64,000 nt of DNA from an uncultured bacterium (GTDB taxonomy: Bacteria > Verrucomicrobiota > Lentisphaeria > Victivallales > UBA1829): positions 1-64,000 of the forward strand of contig URNX01000015.1 of NCBI GenBank assembly GCA_900549415.1, written 5' to 3'. The translations under genes were made by a program, and so were the position numbers. The notes under the pieces are model-generated. The model made no database searches, was not told the origin of the DNA, and saw nothing but the letters and a program-made list of their open reading frames with translations. Positions 35,033-42,697 of this stretch are shown here, piece by piece; the first letter of the stretch is position 1; each line of letters opens with the position of its first letter.

Positions 35033-36153
35033 TATTTGAGCGCGGCTTCAATGGTTGCAACCACGTATTCGCGCATCGCGGTTGTGGATTCCGGATAGAT
35101 CGGGAGCGCGAGAATTTCATCGGCGACCGCTTCGCTGACCGGGAGGTCGCCCTTGCGGTATCCCAGCGGAGCGAAGCATTCCTGCATGTGAAGCGGAACG
35201 GGGTAGTAGATGTCGCAGCCGACTTTGGCCGCCTGGAGAGCCGTCTTGACCGCGTCGCGTTTGCCGCCTTTGACGAGAATCGAGAACTGGTTGTAGATGT
35301 GGCGCGTGGTGTAGGGCGCTTCGGAGGGGAGAACCACCTGGTCGCCGATCGGGCTTGCCGCGAAGAGTTTGCGGTATTCATCGGCGTTGTTCTGCCGCGC
35401 CGCGGACCAGTCGTCGAGGTGCTTGAGCTTGAGGGAGAGCACAGCCGCCTGGAGCGCATCGAGACGGAAGTTTCCGCCGATGTAGTGGTGATAGTACTTC
35501 GGGTTCATGCCGTGGTTGCGGAAGATTTTGAGCTTTTCCGTGCGTTCCGCGGAGTTGGTGACAACCATGCCGCCGTCGCCGAATCCGCCGAGGTTCTTGC
35601 TCGGGAAGAAGGAGAAACAGCCGTAGTCGCCCATGGAGCCCGCGCGGCGTCCCCTGTATTCGGAACCGATCGCCTGTGCGGCGTCTTCAATCACGATGAG
35701 ATTGTGCTTCTTTGCGATTTCCAGAATCGGATCCATCTCCGCCGTCTGTCCGAACAGATGAACCGGGATGATCGCTTTCGTGCGCGGATTGATTTTTTCT
35801 TCGATTTTCGAGGCGTCGATGTTGAAGGTGACCGGGTCGATATCGACGAAGACGGGAGTCGCGCCGACGCGGGCGATTGCTCCGGCGGTCGCAAAGAAAG
35901 TGAACGGAGTGGTGATGACTTCGTCGCCGACGCCGATTCCCTCGACCATGAGGGAGATGAGCAGGGCGTCGGAGCCGGAGGAGACGCCGCACGCTCCGGC
36001 GGCGTTGCTGTATGCGGCAACTTCGGACTCGAAGTTTGCAACTTTTGCGCCGAGAATGAACATCTGGGAATCGCAGAGCTCTTCCATCTCTTTCATGATT
36101 TCCGGTTTCATGGCGGCAAACTGTCCTTTCAGATCGAGAAGAGGGACCTGCAT
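35032..36153 (-). CDS. DegT/DnrJ/EryC1/StrS sugar aminotransferase
   Basis: This 373-residue PLP enzyme belongs to the family that aminates keto sugars on nucleotide carriers. The PLP lysine is in FFPSKNLGGFGDGG near residues 182-195. GVSSGSDALLI near 56-66 and VIEDAAQAIGSEYRGR near 154-169 are family blocks. The product would be an amino sugar for a surface glycan. It heads an operon with the MsbA-like exporter, which could move the finished lipid-linked sugar. The regiochemistry cannot be told from sequence. Confidence 0.9.
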   Translation of the reverse strand: MQVPLLDLKGQFAAMKPEIMKEMEELCDSQMFILGAKVANFESEVAAYSNAAGACGVSSGSDALLISLMVEGIGVGDEVITTPFTFFATAGAIARVGATPVFVDIDPVTFNIDASKIEEKINPRTKAIIPVHLFGQTAEMDPILEIAKKHNLIVIEDAAQAIGSEYRGRRAGSMGDYGCFSFFPSKNLGGFGDGGMVVTNSAERTEKLKIFRNHGMNPKYYHHYIGGNFRLDALQAAVLSLKLKHLDDWSAARQNNADEYRKLFAASPIGDQVVLPSEAPYTTRHIYNQFSILVKGGKRDAVKTALQAAKVGCDIYYPVPLHMQECFAPLGYRKGDLPVSEAVADEILALPIYPESTTAMREYVVATIEAALK

Positions 36154-36211
36154 GATAATATTCCTTTCAGTAAAGTTTTAATTCTGCTTTTTCAGTCTTT
36201 TAAAAGATAAT

Positions 36212-36243
36212 ATACACCATGAAAGCGTTTTTTCATGGTGTAT
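36212..36243. terminator. Perfect 13-bp inverted repeat, likely terminator
   Basis: Arms 36212-36224 and 36231-36243 match perfectly around a 6-base loop. It lies 19 bases after the minus-strand stop of the secreted-protein gene. The tract beyond it on that strand is A/T-rich (ATTATCTTTT) but not a pure T-run. Confidence 0.5.
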
Positions 36244-36262
36244 TGCAGAATTATTATGTTTT

Positions 36263-37609
36263 TTATTTCATCAGAGCCTGCGGCTGAGCGATTTCCTGCT
36301 TCGGGAAGTCTTCCGGAGTCAGGCGGATTCCGAACTCAAAACGGTTCCTGTTGAACTTGAGCGAACCCATCGGAACGAACGCTCCTTTCGCATCTTTTTT
36401 GAAGATGGTCGCGAGGTTCTGCCCGTTGCGGAGTCCTTTCGGACAGCGCGTCGTGTCGTCGAGCATCTTTGCTGCGCGGACTTTATCGGCCTTCGGAACA
36501 ACGAACGCGACGGCGTCGTCAAAAACTTTGACGTAGGTGTTGTCTGCACCAGGCGCCTGCGCTTCAATAAGATAGATGTCGTTTCCGGCTTTGCGGATTC
36601 TGTCGCCTGTCAGAGCGTCGCGGAGCTTTTTCGCCGTTCCGGGGAGGATTCCGGCAAAGAATTTGAACGCCCCCGTATTCCCGTTATAGGAGAACACCGC
36701 TTTGCCTGTCAGATGCCGGGCGCAGACGGTTGAGAAGTCGGCTTCGCTGCCTGCGCTCAGAGTGGAAAGCGCGGTCTGTTTTATCTTCTCGTCGACCGGG
36801 AGGTCGAAGAGGGCGAGAATTGTTGCATCCGGCAGAACGGAATAGTTGGCGAATGAGGCTTCGGTTTTTCTTCCGCCGAACTGTTTTGCAAGTTCGGAAC
36901 CCGGTTTGACCGCGACGGAAGCGGAGAGGTCGAGCGTGTTGGCGTCGGGGAAGTTTACGTTGAAAAGAATCTCGCCGAACTGCCGCAGGGCGTTGTCGTA
37001 CTCTTTTTCGAGCTGTTCGGCGTCAAGAGAGGGATTCCTGGTGATCGCATCGGCGATCGCCATGGTGAAACTTGCTTTGACGAGCGGATGCTGCAGGATT
37101 GAGTCCGCATCGATTCTCAGCTGAAACGGGGTAAGCCCGCGGTATTCCGGGAAGAGGTTTGCCGCCTGTTTCTCAAGCATTTTGTTGTAGAGCGGATTCG
37201 GCTGATAGAGCACCGCGCGTCCGTCCGGAAGCTTCAGCATGGCGAGCGATTTGTCCTGCATGACGGCGTTCGGACGGAGCGAAACCGCCGCGGCGTAGAA
37301 GAGATCGTCCATGTCGAACGGTTCGGCGTCCGTCGGATCCTTTGCGCCGGAGAAGACCGTCACGGTGACCGGACGGGAAATATCGACTGCGGCGAACTGC
37401 GGGTTCATCGCAATTGCGGCGGAGCCCATCATGACGGTTCCGGCAATTTGGGGAGCTACTTTTGCCGCAAATGTGGATGCGGAGTTGAGGAATCCCGTGA
37501 GCGAAGAGATGTTCAGTCGCAGGATTTCGCGTGGTTGTCCGGCGGAAGCGGAGAGCATCAGCATGACTGCGCACACGGTGAAGAGGCTCTTGAGAATCTG
37601 TTTTTTCAT
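36263..37609 (-). CDS. Secreted protein of unknown function
   Basis: This 448-residue protein has a signal peptide (about residues 1-23, ending in SASAGQ). I do not recognise a family. The mature part is mixed alpha/beta with two similar-looking halves rich in FSGAKDP and FAGILPGTAKKL type strands. It resembles the general look of large secreted DUF3352-like proteins, without motif proof. No catalytic motif or membrane anchor is visible. It has its own promoter at 37636-37663 and stands alone on the minus strand. Confidence 0.7.
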   Translation of the reverse strand: MKKQILKSLFTVCAVMLMLSASAGQPREILRLNISSLTGFLNSASTFAAKVAPQIAGTVMMGSAAIAMNPQFAAVDISRPVTVTVFSGAKDPTDAEPFDMDDLFYAAAVSLRPNAVMQDKSLAMLKLPDGRAVLYQPNPLYNKMLEKQAANLFPEYRGLTPFQLRIDADSILQHPLVKASFTMAIADAITRNPSLDAEQLEKEYDNALRQFGEILFNVNFPDANTLDLSASVAVKPGSELAKQFGGRKTEASFANYSVLPDATILALFDLPVDEKIKQTALSTLSAGSEADFSTVCARHLTGKAVFSYNGNTGAFKFFAGILPGTAKKLRDALTGDRIRKAGNDIYLIEAQAPGADNTYVKVFDDAVAFVVPKADKVRAAKMLDDTTRCPKGLRNGQNLATIFKKDAKGAFVPMGSLKFNRNRFEFGIRLTPEDFPKQEIAQPQALMK

Positions 37610-37635
37610 GGCTGTTCCTTTCTGTTGTCAGGAAA

Positions 37636-37663
37636 ACGATAATTCCGTTTTCGGAAAAATCAA
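37636..37663 (-). promoter_or_regulatory. Promoter of the secreted-protein gene
   Basis: TTGATT (37658-37663) and TATCGT (37636-37641) are spaced by 16 bases on the minus strand, 26 bases before the start at 37609. Confidence 0.5.
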
Positions 37664-37694
37664 TTGCGGGAAACGGATTTCCCGGTAATTTTTT

Positions 37695-38138
37695 TCATCG
37701 TCCGTAAACTCTGCGGAGCATGGCGAGGATTTTCGGCGTGTCCTTGCTCCAGAAGTAAATGGTGCGGATGTCGAAGTAGCGGCCTTCGTAGTTTCGGAAT
37801 CCGGCGGTGGCGTTGGTGCCCTGCTGGAAAATGAGCTCCGGAGTGGTTCGCGCGAGCTTTTCGAATCCGGCCAGCTGTTCTTTGGTTTCGAAGCTGATGG
37901 TCGCTTTGCGGAGTTTTCCGCGGGCGCAGAGAATGTTGAGATAGGGTTCGGGATTGAGCTGCATCTGCAGTTCGGGCGTGTTGATCGCCGTTTCGTTTGT
38001 GATCTGAATGATCTCCTGGACGCGGTTGTAGCAGGTGTCGTCATCGGGCAGATCGGGGAAGAGATCAGGTGCGCAGGCGGTGAGCCCGGCGAGCAGGGGC
38101 ATGGAAATAGAAAGAAGAACGCGTTTGCTGACTGTCAT
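37695..38138 (-). CDS. Small predicted lipoprotein
   Basis: This 147-residue protein has a lipoprotein signal with lipobox LTAC near residues 19-22. The mature part has about 125 residues and no family I recognise. It contains two further cysteines (DDTCYN and ILCARG) that could pair. I chose the ATG at 38138 because it gives a proper short signal peptide and has GGAGG upstream. It is separated by 85 bases from the next minus-strand gene, and is probably monocistronic. Confidence 0.7.
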   Translation of the reverse strand: MTVSKRVLLSISMPLLAGLTACAPDLFPDLPDDDTCYNRVQEIIQITNETAINTPELQMQLNPEPYLNILCARGKLRKATISFETKEQLAGFEKLARTTPELIFQQGTNATAGFRNYEGRYFDIRTIYFWSKDTPKILAMLRRVYGR

Positions 38139-38161
38139 GGTTGATACCTCCGGTTTTCTGA

Positions 38162-38189
38162 AATATTGCATGAAATCCGGAAAAATCAA
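38162..38189 (-). promoter_or_regulatory. Promoter of the small lipoprotein gene
   Basis: TTGATT (38184-38189) and AATATT (38162-38167) are spaced by 16 bases on the minus strand, 23 bases before the ATG. Confidence 0.5.
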
Positions 38190-38241
38190 GAACAGTTTTC
38201 TTCTGTCTTAAAAAATCTTGAATATTTTGTTGAAAAGGAGT

Positions 38242-38269
38242 TTGCGTTCTTCCTGAATTGTGATATAGT
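38242..38269 (+). promoter_or_regulatory. Promoter of the tRNA gene at 38285
   Basis: TTGCGT (38242-38247) and TATAGT (38264-38269) are spaced by 16 bases, placing transcription start about 8 bases before the tRNA. Confidence 0.5.
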
Positions 38270-38284
38270 ATAAAATGTTTTTAC

Positions 38285-38361
38285 GGGCCCTTAGCTCAGT
38301 CGGTTAGAGCAGGTGACTCATAATCACCGGGTCGCTGGTTCGAGCCCGGCAGGGCCCACCA
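38285..38361 (+). tRNA. tRNA-Ile2 (anticodon CAT, predicted lysidine-modified)
   Basis: A full 77-base cloverleaf is seen. Acceptor GGGCCCT pairs with 38351-38357, the discriminator is A, and CCA is encoded at 38359-38361. The T loop is GTTCGAG. The anticodon loop CTCATAA gives CAT, so it could be elongator Met. The D-arm, the anticodon stem ending GACTCATAATC and the segment GGTCGCTGGTTCGAG match the E. coli minor isoleucine tRNA more closely than its elongator methionine tRNA. The assignment to Ile2 is an inference; TilS would modify C34. Confidence 0.85.
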
Positions 38362-38389
38362 ATTCCCTTTTGAACACTCGCAGGTTGTG

Positions 38390-38773
38390 ATGAAATACCG
38401 TTTTGTTTGCCTGATTCCTCTGATGTTCCTCGCCGGATGCGCGGGTCTTCCGGACGGCGAGCCGCCGCAGAATCCTGCGGGGCGCTCAAGTGTTCCGCAG
38501 GGATGCACGCGTGAAATGGCGGAGTCGTCGTTCGCCGCTTCACTGACCCAGTTCGCTGTCCGGAAGGGCATTGCCCCGGTGCGTTATTACCCCATGCCGG
38601 ATGTTCCGCAGAGCCTGCTGCGTCTTCTTGATCCTGAACTGTTTCAGCGGGCGGAGGCGAATTCATATGAATATCTTCTGATTTCCGTTTCGCGCGGTTC
38701 CGACTGGACTCTTTCCCTGAAGCGGAAATCCTCCGCTGATTTTCTCTGGACCCGCACAATACAGATTCAGTGA
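38390..38773 (+). CDS. Small predicted lipoprotein downstream of tRNA-Ile2
   Basis: This 127-residue protein has a signal peptide with lipobox LAGC near residues 14-17. The rest is a single small domain of no family I know. I use ATG 38390, preceded by AGG; a GTG one codon earlier is possible. It starts 28 bases after the tRNA and may be co-transcribed with it, since no separate promoter is visible. It is convergent with the AraC gene, whose stop is one base away. Confidence 0.65.
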   Translation: MKYRFVCLIPLMFLAGCAGLPDGEPPQNPAGRSSVPQGCTREMAESSFAASLTQFAVRKGIAPVRYYPMPDVPQSLLRLLDPELFQRAEANSYEYLLISVSRGSDWTLSLKRKSSADFLWTRTIQIQ

Positions 38774-38774
38774 A

Positions 38775-39611
38775 TTACCGGTTCCGCCACGGACGCTTCC
38801 AGCGGTGCAGTTCACGGAATACGGACGGCGTTTGGCCTGTCTGAGTCTGAAAGAAGCGGCAGAAATAGAAACTGTCCTGAAAATCCAGCTTTTCCGCGAT
38901 CTCCTGAATCTGGAGATCGGTGGAGCAGAGCAGCCCTTTCGCCTTGGTGATGAGCAGGTTGTTGCGGTATTGCTTCGGCGGGCAGCCGAACTGTTTGCGG
39001 AATTCCTGGAAGAAGAGAGCGCGGGACATTCCGCATCTCCGCGCGAGCTCCGCCGTGTTCAGCTTTGAGTCGAATTTCGTAAGAAGCGGAAGCGCGTTGT
39101 TCAGCGGAGATTCCATTTTCTGCAAGCCGGATTCAATGCAGTTGAACGCCCGACAGAGAATGACGCGGAGCAGCAGTTCCGTGAGCTTTTCCCAGTTCTG
39201 CGGCTGCTGAAGCGCAAGGAGATACGCCTCCTGAACCTCAAGCCGGATCCGGCAGAACGCCTGTTTTTCAAAATGCGCCAGCCGCACTCCGGGGACTTTG
39301 GTGTTGTACGGGGTCCGCTGGTATTCCTTCAGAATGCTTTCGGGCAGATGAAACCAGTAGAAATTCCATTCGGGTTCCCCCGCGAAAAGGTGCTGCGGAA
39401 GCGGATCGTACAGAACAAGATCTCCTGCGGTCAGCTTCTGGTGAGCGTCTTCGAAAAAGATTTCGCCGGTTCCGCTGACCGTCAGGAGGACTCCCGGGCG
39501 GTCGATGAAATCTTTCCGCCAGGGGATCCGTTTCGCCTTCTGCCGTTCAAAGCTGGCCCCGATGATCAGTTTTTCCCTGAAATCGGGAGATTGTGTGTTT
39601 TGCGTTTCCAT
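38775..39611 (-). CDS. AraC-family transcriptional regulator
   Basis: This 278-residue regulator has an N-terminal cupin-like sugar-binding domain (about residues 10-150, with ITLTAGDLVLYDPLPQHLF-like strands). The C-terminal AraC DNA-binding domain (about 178-278) has two helix-turn-helix motifs, LNTAELARRCGMSRALFFQEF and IQEIAEKLDFQDSFYFCRFF. I use the ATG at 39611. It has no Shine-Dalgarno site and lies 6 bases after a strong -10 box, so the mRNA is probably leaderless. The divergent ADP-ribosylglycohydrolase gene is the likely target. Confidence 0.88.
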   Translation of the reverse strand: METQNTQSPDFREKLIIGASFERQKAKRIPWRKDFIDRPGVLLTVSGTGEIFFEDAHQKLTAGDLVLYDPLPQHLFAGEPEWNFYWFHLPESILKEYQRTPYNTKVPGVRLAHFEKQAFCRIRLEVQEAYLLALQQPQNWEKLTELLLRVILCRAFNCIESGLQKMESPLNNALPLLTKFDSKLNTAELARRCGMSRALFFQEFRKQFGCPPKQYRNNLLITKAKGLLCSTDLQIQEIAEKLDFQDSFYFCRFFQTQTGQTPSVFRELHRWKRPWRNR

Positions 39612-39617
39612 GGAATT

Positions 39618-39646
39618 AATATACAGGGCGAAAGCGGCTCTGTCAA
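39618..39646 (-). promoter_or_regulatory. Strong promoter of the AraC gene, placed for a leaderless mRNA
   Basis: A consensus TTGACA (39641-39646) and TATATT (39618-39623) are spaced by 17 bases on the minus strand. The -10 ends only 6 bases before the ATG at 39611, so transcription should start at or next to the start codon. Confidence 0.7.
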
Positions 39647-39710
39647 TCGACGCTCTGCGGAACCGTTTCATTTTTTGTACTGTTGTCCATTTGTTAAATA
39701 CGGAAATCCA

Positions 39711-39739
39711 TTGTCGTTTCACCTCTTTTGTGCTATAAT
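39711..39739 (+). promoter_or_regulatory. Promoter of the ADP-ribosylglycohydrolase-like gene
   Basis: TTGTCG (39711-39716) and TATAAT (39734-39739) are spaced by 17 bases. The start codon is at 39782 with GGGAG upstream. The 94 bases between the two divergent promoters are free for a regulator, but I see no clear repeat. Confidence 0.62.
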
Positions 39740-39781
39740 ATTTTCAGAATCACGGAAAAATATTTCAGATGGGAGTACATT

Positions 39782-41311
39782 ATGAACGAAGAAATTTTAC
39801 GGAAAAAGATTCTCGGCTGCTGGCACGGGAAGAACATCGGCGGAACGCTTGGAGGGCCTTACGAGGGCTTCCCGGTCGTCAACCGCCTGACCTTCTATGA
39901 CCCGGTGCCGGAAGGCTCAATCGCCAACGACGATCTGGAACTTCAGGCAATGTATGCCGCGGCGCTGGATGAAATGGAACAGGTCGATATCTCCCGCGAC
40001 GTTCTGGCGGACATCTGGCTCAGGCACATGAATTTCCACGTCGACGAGTATGCCGTGGCAATGAAAAACCTTTCGCTCGGAATCCGCCCTCCGTGGTCCG
40101 GCGTCTACGACAATCATTTTACGGACGGCATGGGCGCGGCGATCCGCAGCGAGCTCTGGGCGTGTCTTGCGCCGGGCAATCCTCAGCTTGCGGCGGAATT
40201 CGCCCGCGAAGATGCCTGCATCGACCACGCTGAAGCGGGAGCGGATGCGGAGGTTTTCTTCGCAGCCCTTGAGTCCGGCGCGTTCACCTGCAATGATCTG
40301 CATCTCCTCATAGCGGAGGCTTTGAAGTTCCTGCCGGAAGATTCCGCGCTCGGCGAATCCATCCGCAGAACCTGCGAACTCTGGGAGAAACACCGTGACT
40401 GGAGAACCGTCCGGGATCTCCTGTTCGAACGCTATGCGACGGAGTTCCGGACTTCCGTTGAAATCAACATCCCGTTTACGGTTCTCGCGCTTCTTTCGGG
40501 CGGGGGAGACTTCGGGAAAACAATCTGCGATGCGGCAAACTGCGGAATGGATACGGACTGCACCGCCGCGACCGCCGGCGCAATTCTCGGGATTCTGAAC
40601 CCGGACGGCATTCCCGCGGAGTGGCTCGCTCCGGTCGGACACAAACTCATCGTCCGCGAAAGCGCAGTCCGCGGACTCCGTTTCCCGGAGACAATCGAGG
40701 CGTTCACGGAGCAGATTCTGAACTTGCGGAAACGTCTTGTCCCGTCGGTGAAAACATATGTCACACCGGAGCCGGACTGGACCGCGTTTCAGGTTCCGGC
40801 GGAGTATTCCATGAAGAAAAATCTGCACTGGTATCATGTGAATCTGCGCGAACAGAACTGGACGCCGATCCGTCTGCCGATGATTTCCGGCTCTCTGGAT
40901 GTCCCGCCGGAGTTCCGCGGAAACGGCGGGCAGATCGTGCTCCGCTACCGTTTTGAGCTTCCAGCCGACGGTGTCTATACCGTTCTGTTCAACACGCCGA
41001 CTTCGTGTCAGGTCTACCTGGATCCGGAATCGGAGGAGCTGCACGACGACCGCGATATGCTGTTCGGACGCCAGCGCCTGTTTCTGGAGCGTGAAATCCG
41101 TCCGATGCGCTTCCGCTGTGCGGACCGTCCGCTGATTTTCAATCCGACTCCGGGCGGAGCTCCGCAGAACCAGGTGAAACGTTATCTGAAACTGTCGCGC
41201 GGAATGCATACTCTGATCATCGCCCTGGCCCCGCTTCCCTCGGAAGAGCGGATCTACTGGGGAATGGGCATCGCCGAGGACAACCGCTTCCTGACCGGAA
41301 TTTTCCGCTGA
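39782..41311 (+). CDS. ADP-ribosylglycohydrolase-like protein with C-terminal beta domain
   Basis: This 509-residue protein has an N-terminal ADP-ribosylglycohydrolase (DraG-type) helical domain, about residues 1-320. Its motifs are GCWHGKNIGGTLGGPYEG near 12-29 and NDDLELQAMYAA near 48-59, where metal acids sit. NCGMDTDCTAATAGAILG near 257-274 supplies the second acidic set. The C-terminal 190 residues are beta-rich and look like a carbohydrate-binding-type sandwich. No signal peptide is seen. In this glycan cluster a glycosidic N- or O-ribosyl-like bond in a sugar is as plausible as ADP-ribosyl-protein. The pseudopilin gene follows after 20 bases. Confidence 0.82.
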   Translation: MNEEILRKKILGCWHGKNIGGTLGGPYEGFPVVNRLTFYDPVPEGSIANDDLELQAMYAAALDEMEQVDISRDVLADIWLRHMNFHVDEYAVAMKNLSLGIRPPWSGVYDNHFTDGMGAAIRSELWACLAPGNPQLAAEFAREDACIDHAEAGADAEVFFAALESGAFTCNDLHLLIAEALKFLPEDSALGESIRRTCELWEKHRDWRTVRDLLFERYATEFRTSVEINIPFTVLALLSGGGDFGKTICDAANCGMDTDCTAATAGAILGILNPDGIPAEWLAPVGHKLIVRESAVRGLRFPETIEAFTEQILNLRKRLVPSVKTYVTPEPDWTAFQVPAEYSMKKNLHWYHVNLREQNWTPIRLPMISGSLDVPPEFRGNGGQIVLRYRFELPADGVYTVLFNTPTSCQVYLDPESEELHDDRDMLFGRQRLFLEREIRPMRFRCADRPLIFNPTPGGAPQNQVKRYLKLSRGMHTLIIALAPLPSEERIYWGMGIAEDNRFLTGIFR

Positions 41312-41331
41312 AACAGCAAAGGAAAGGCTGT

Positions 41332-42156
41332 ATGATGAAAAAAACATTCTTTATACATAAATCCCGCATGTTTACGCTTATAGAACTCCTCATAACGATT
41401 GCGATCATCGCGATCCTTGCAGGAATGCTCCTGCCGGGATTGAGCGCGGCGCGAACCGCGGCGGGGCGCACGTCGTGTTCCGGAAACATGAAACAGGTGT
41501 TCTCGGGAATTGCCATGTACAATCTTGACAACGACGACTACATGCCGTCGTTTGTCGGAACGTACGGTTATCACGGAATTTCCTGGCAGATCAGCACCTA
41601 CCTGAAGGTCTCCGGACCCGGCATGGTGACGCGTCCTGTTTACATGGACGAGCAGTCGATTGATTTTGAAAAGCCGCGCGGCGTGTTTTTCTGTCCGGCG
41701 GTCTCCGAAAATCCATCCGACTACAGTTCTTTTTCCGGAAGTCTGCCGTCGACCCAGCGCTATTCATCCAACTATATGCCGACCGCGTGGATTTACACGC
41801 CGTCGGATCCGTCGTGGGGAAGTCTGCGCGGCGGCTGGACGAACCGGGATGCATCGGGGAGCGGGTTTTATGAACAGCATATCCGTGTTTCGCGGATCAT
41901 GAACGGTTCGCTGATCATGGCGGAAGCCGGATGGAGCGGCGCAACCGGAGCCGGAAATGTCGCCTATGCTCTGCCGCGTCTTGCCGACGGACAGTATCCG
42001 GGCGATTCATTCTGGAACCAGGACGGCTGTGCAGGATACCGCTGGGTTCCGCTTCATGGACGGCAGGTGAACTGCATCGAAAAAAGCGGAGCCGTCTTTT
42101 CCGTTTCACTCGGCTCGGGTCCCGTTACAGACTCTCAATTCAGACGTTTGAAATAA
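41332..42156 (+). CDS. Type II secretion-like pseudopilin (DUF1559-like)
   Basis: This 274-residue protein has a short basic leader and a class III signal: cleavage before FTLIELLITIAIIA, near residue 14, with the conserved glutamate at position 5 of the mature protein. One membrane helix is followed by a large exported domain. An H-X9-DG-like C-terminal site seen in relatives is degenerate here (HGRQVNCIEKSG). Members like this are numerous in Lentisphaerota and Planctomycetota, and a pilus role is not proven. It lies between the ADP-ribosylglycohydrolase gene and two secreted-protein genes on the same strand. Confidence 0.88.
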   Translation: MMKKTFFIHKSRMFTLIELLITIAIIAILAGMLLPGLSAARTAAGRTSCSGNMKQVFSGIAMYNLDNDDYMPSFVGTYGYHGISWQISTYLKVSGPGMVTRPVYMDEQSIDFEKPRGVFFCPAVSENPSDYSSFSGSLPSTQRYSSNYMPTAWIYTPSDPSWGSLRGGWTNRDASGSGFYEQHIRVSRIMNGSLIMAEAGWSGATGAGNVAYALPRLADGQYPGDSFWNQDGCAGYRWVPLHGRQVNCIEKSGAVFSVSLGSGPVTDSQFRRLK

Positions 42157-42173
42157 CCAAAACAGGAGCTTTT

Positions 42174-42677
42174 ATGATGAAAAAGACAACTCTGATGATC
42201 GCACTGGCTGCAATGACTTCGCTGAACCTTTTCGCCGCGGAACCGCAGACGATTCTGCCGTGTCCGGAAAACGTGCCGCTCAAGTGGGGGATGGAAGGAG
42301 CTGCAAAAGTGCTGGAGGACGGGTCTGTGGAACTCGTCAGCTCCGGCATGGCGGAACGCCCCGGCGCGATCCGCTGGATGCCCCTCCGGAGCGGAGAAAA
42401 ATATGTGTTCACCGCGGAGATGAAGGGGGAAAACATCGGGAAAAAACAGCATGAATCCCACGGCGTTGTGTTCGGCGTGTTCGTTGAAATCGACGGCAAG
42501 TGGCGGCAGCTGGGCGAAAAGATTGAGCTCACCGGCACATTCGACTGGCTTCCGGTCACTTGCAATGTCGCAATCCCCGCGGAGTTCAAGGGGTCTTCGG
42601 GCAACCTCATCATCGGGCTCTTCAATGTCGCAGGAAAACTGAATGTCCGGAATGTCCGCATGACGAAGCTTGACTGA
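42174..42677 (+). CDS. Secreted carbohydrate-binding-like protein
   Basis: This 167-residue protein has a signal peptide (about residues 1-21) and one beta-sandwich domain of the CBM4_9/CBM-like type. The segment GENIGKKQHESHGVVFGVF near residues 85-103 and the SGNLIIGL strand near 145 also occur in the N-terminal domain of the next gene's product, so the two share this domain. AGGAG precedes the ATG at 42174. It probably binds the same glycan as its large neighbour, 20 bases downstream. Confidence 0.75.
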   Translation: MMKKTTLMIALAAMTSLNLFAAEPQTILPCPENVPLKWGMEGAAKVLEDGSVELVSSGMAERPGAIRWMPLRSGEKYVFTAEMKGENIGKKQHESHGVVFGVFVEIDGKWRQLGEKIELTGTFDWLPVTCNVAIPAEFKGSSGNLIIGLFNVAGKLNVRNVRMTKLD

Positions 42678-42697
42678 CAATTCTTCCGGAGAGAAGC

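Noticed and set aside
38285..38361. Elongator tRNA-Met
   Set aside because: The anticodon is CAT, but the body matches the minor isoleucine tRNA better. I keep Ile2 as the call, with lower certainty than for the tRNA itself.
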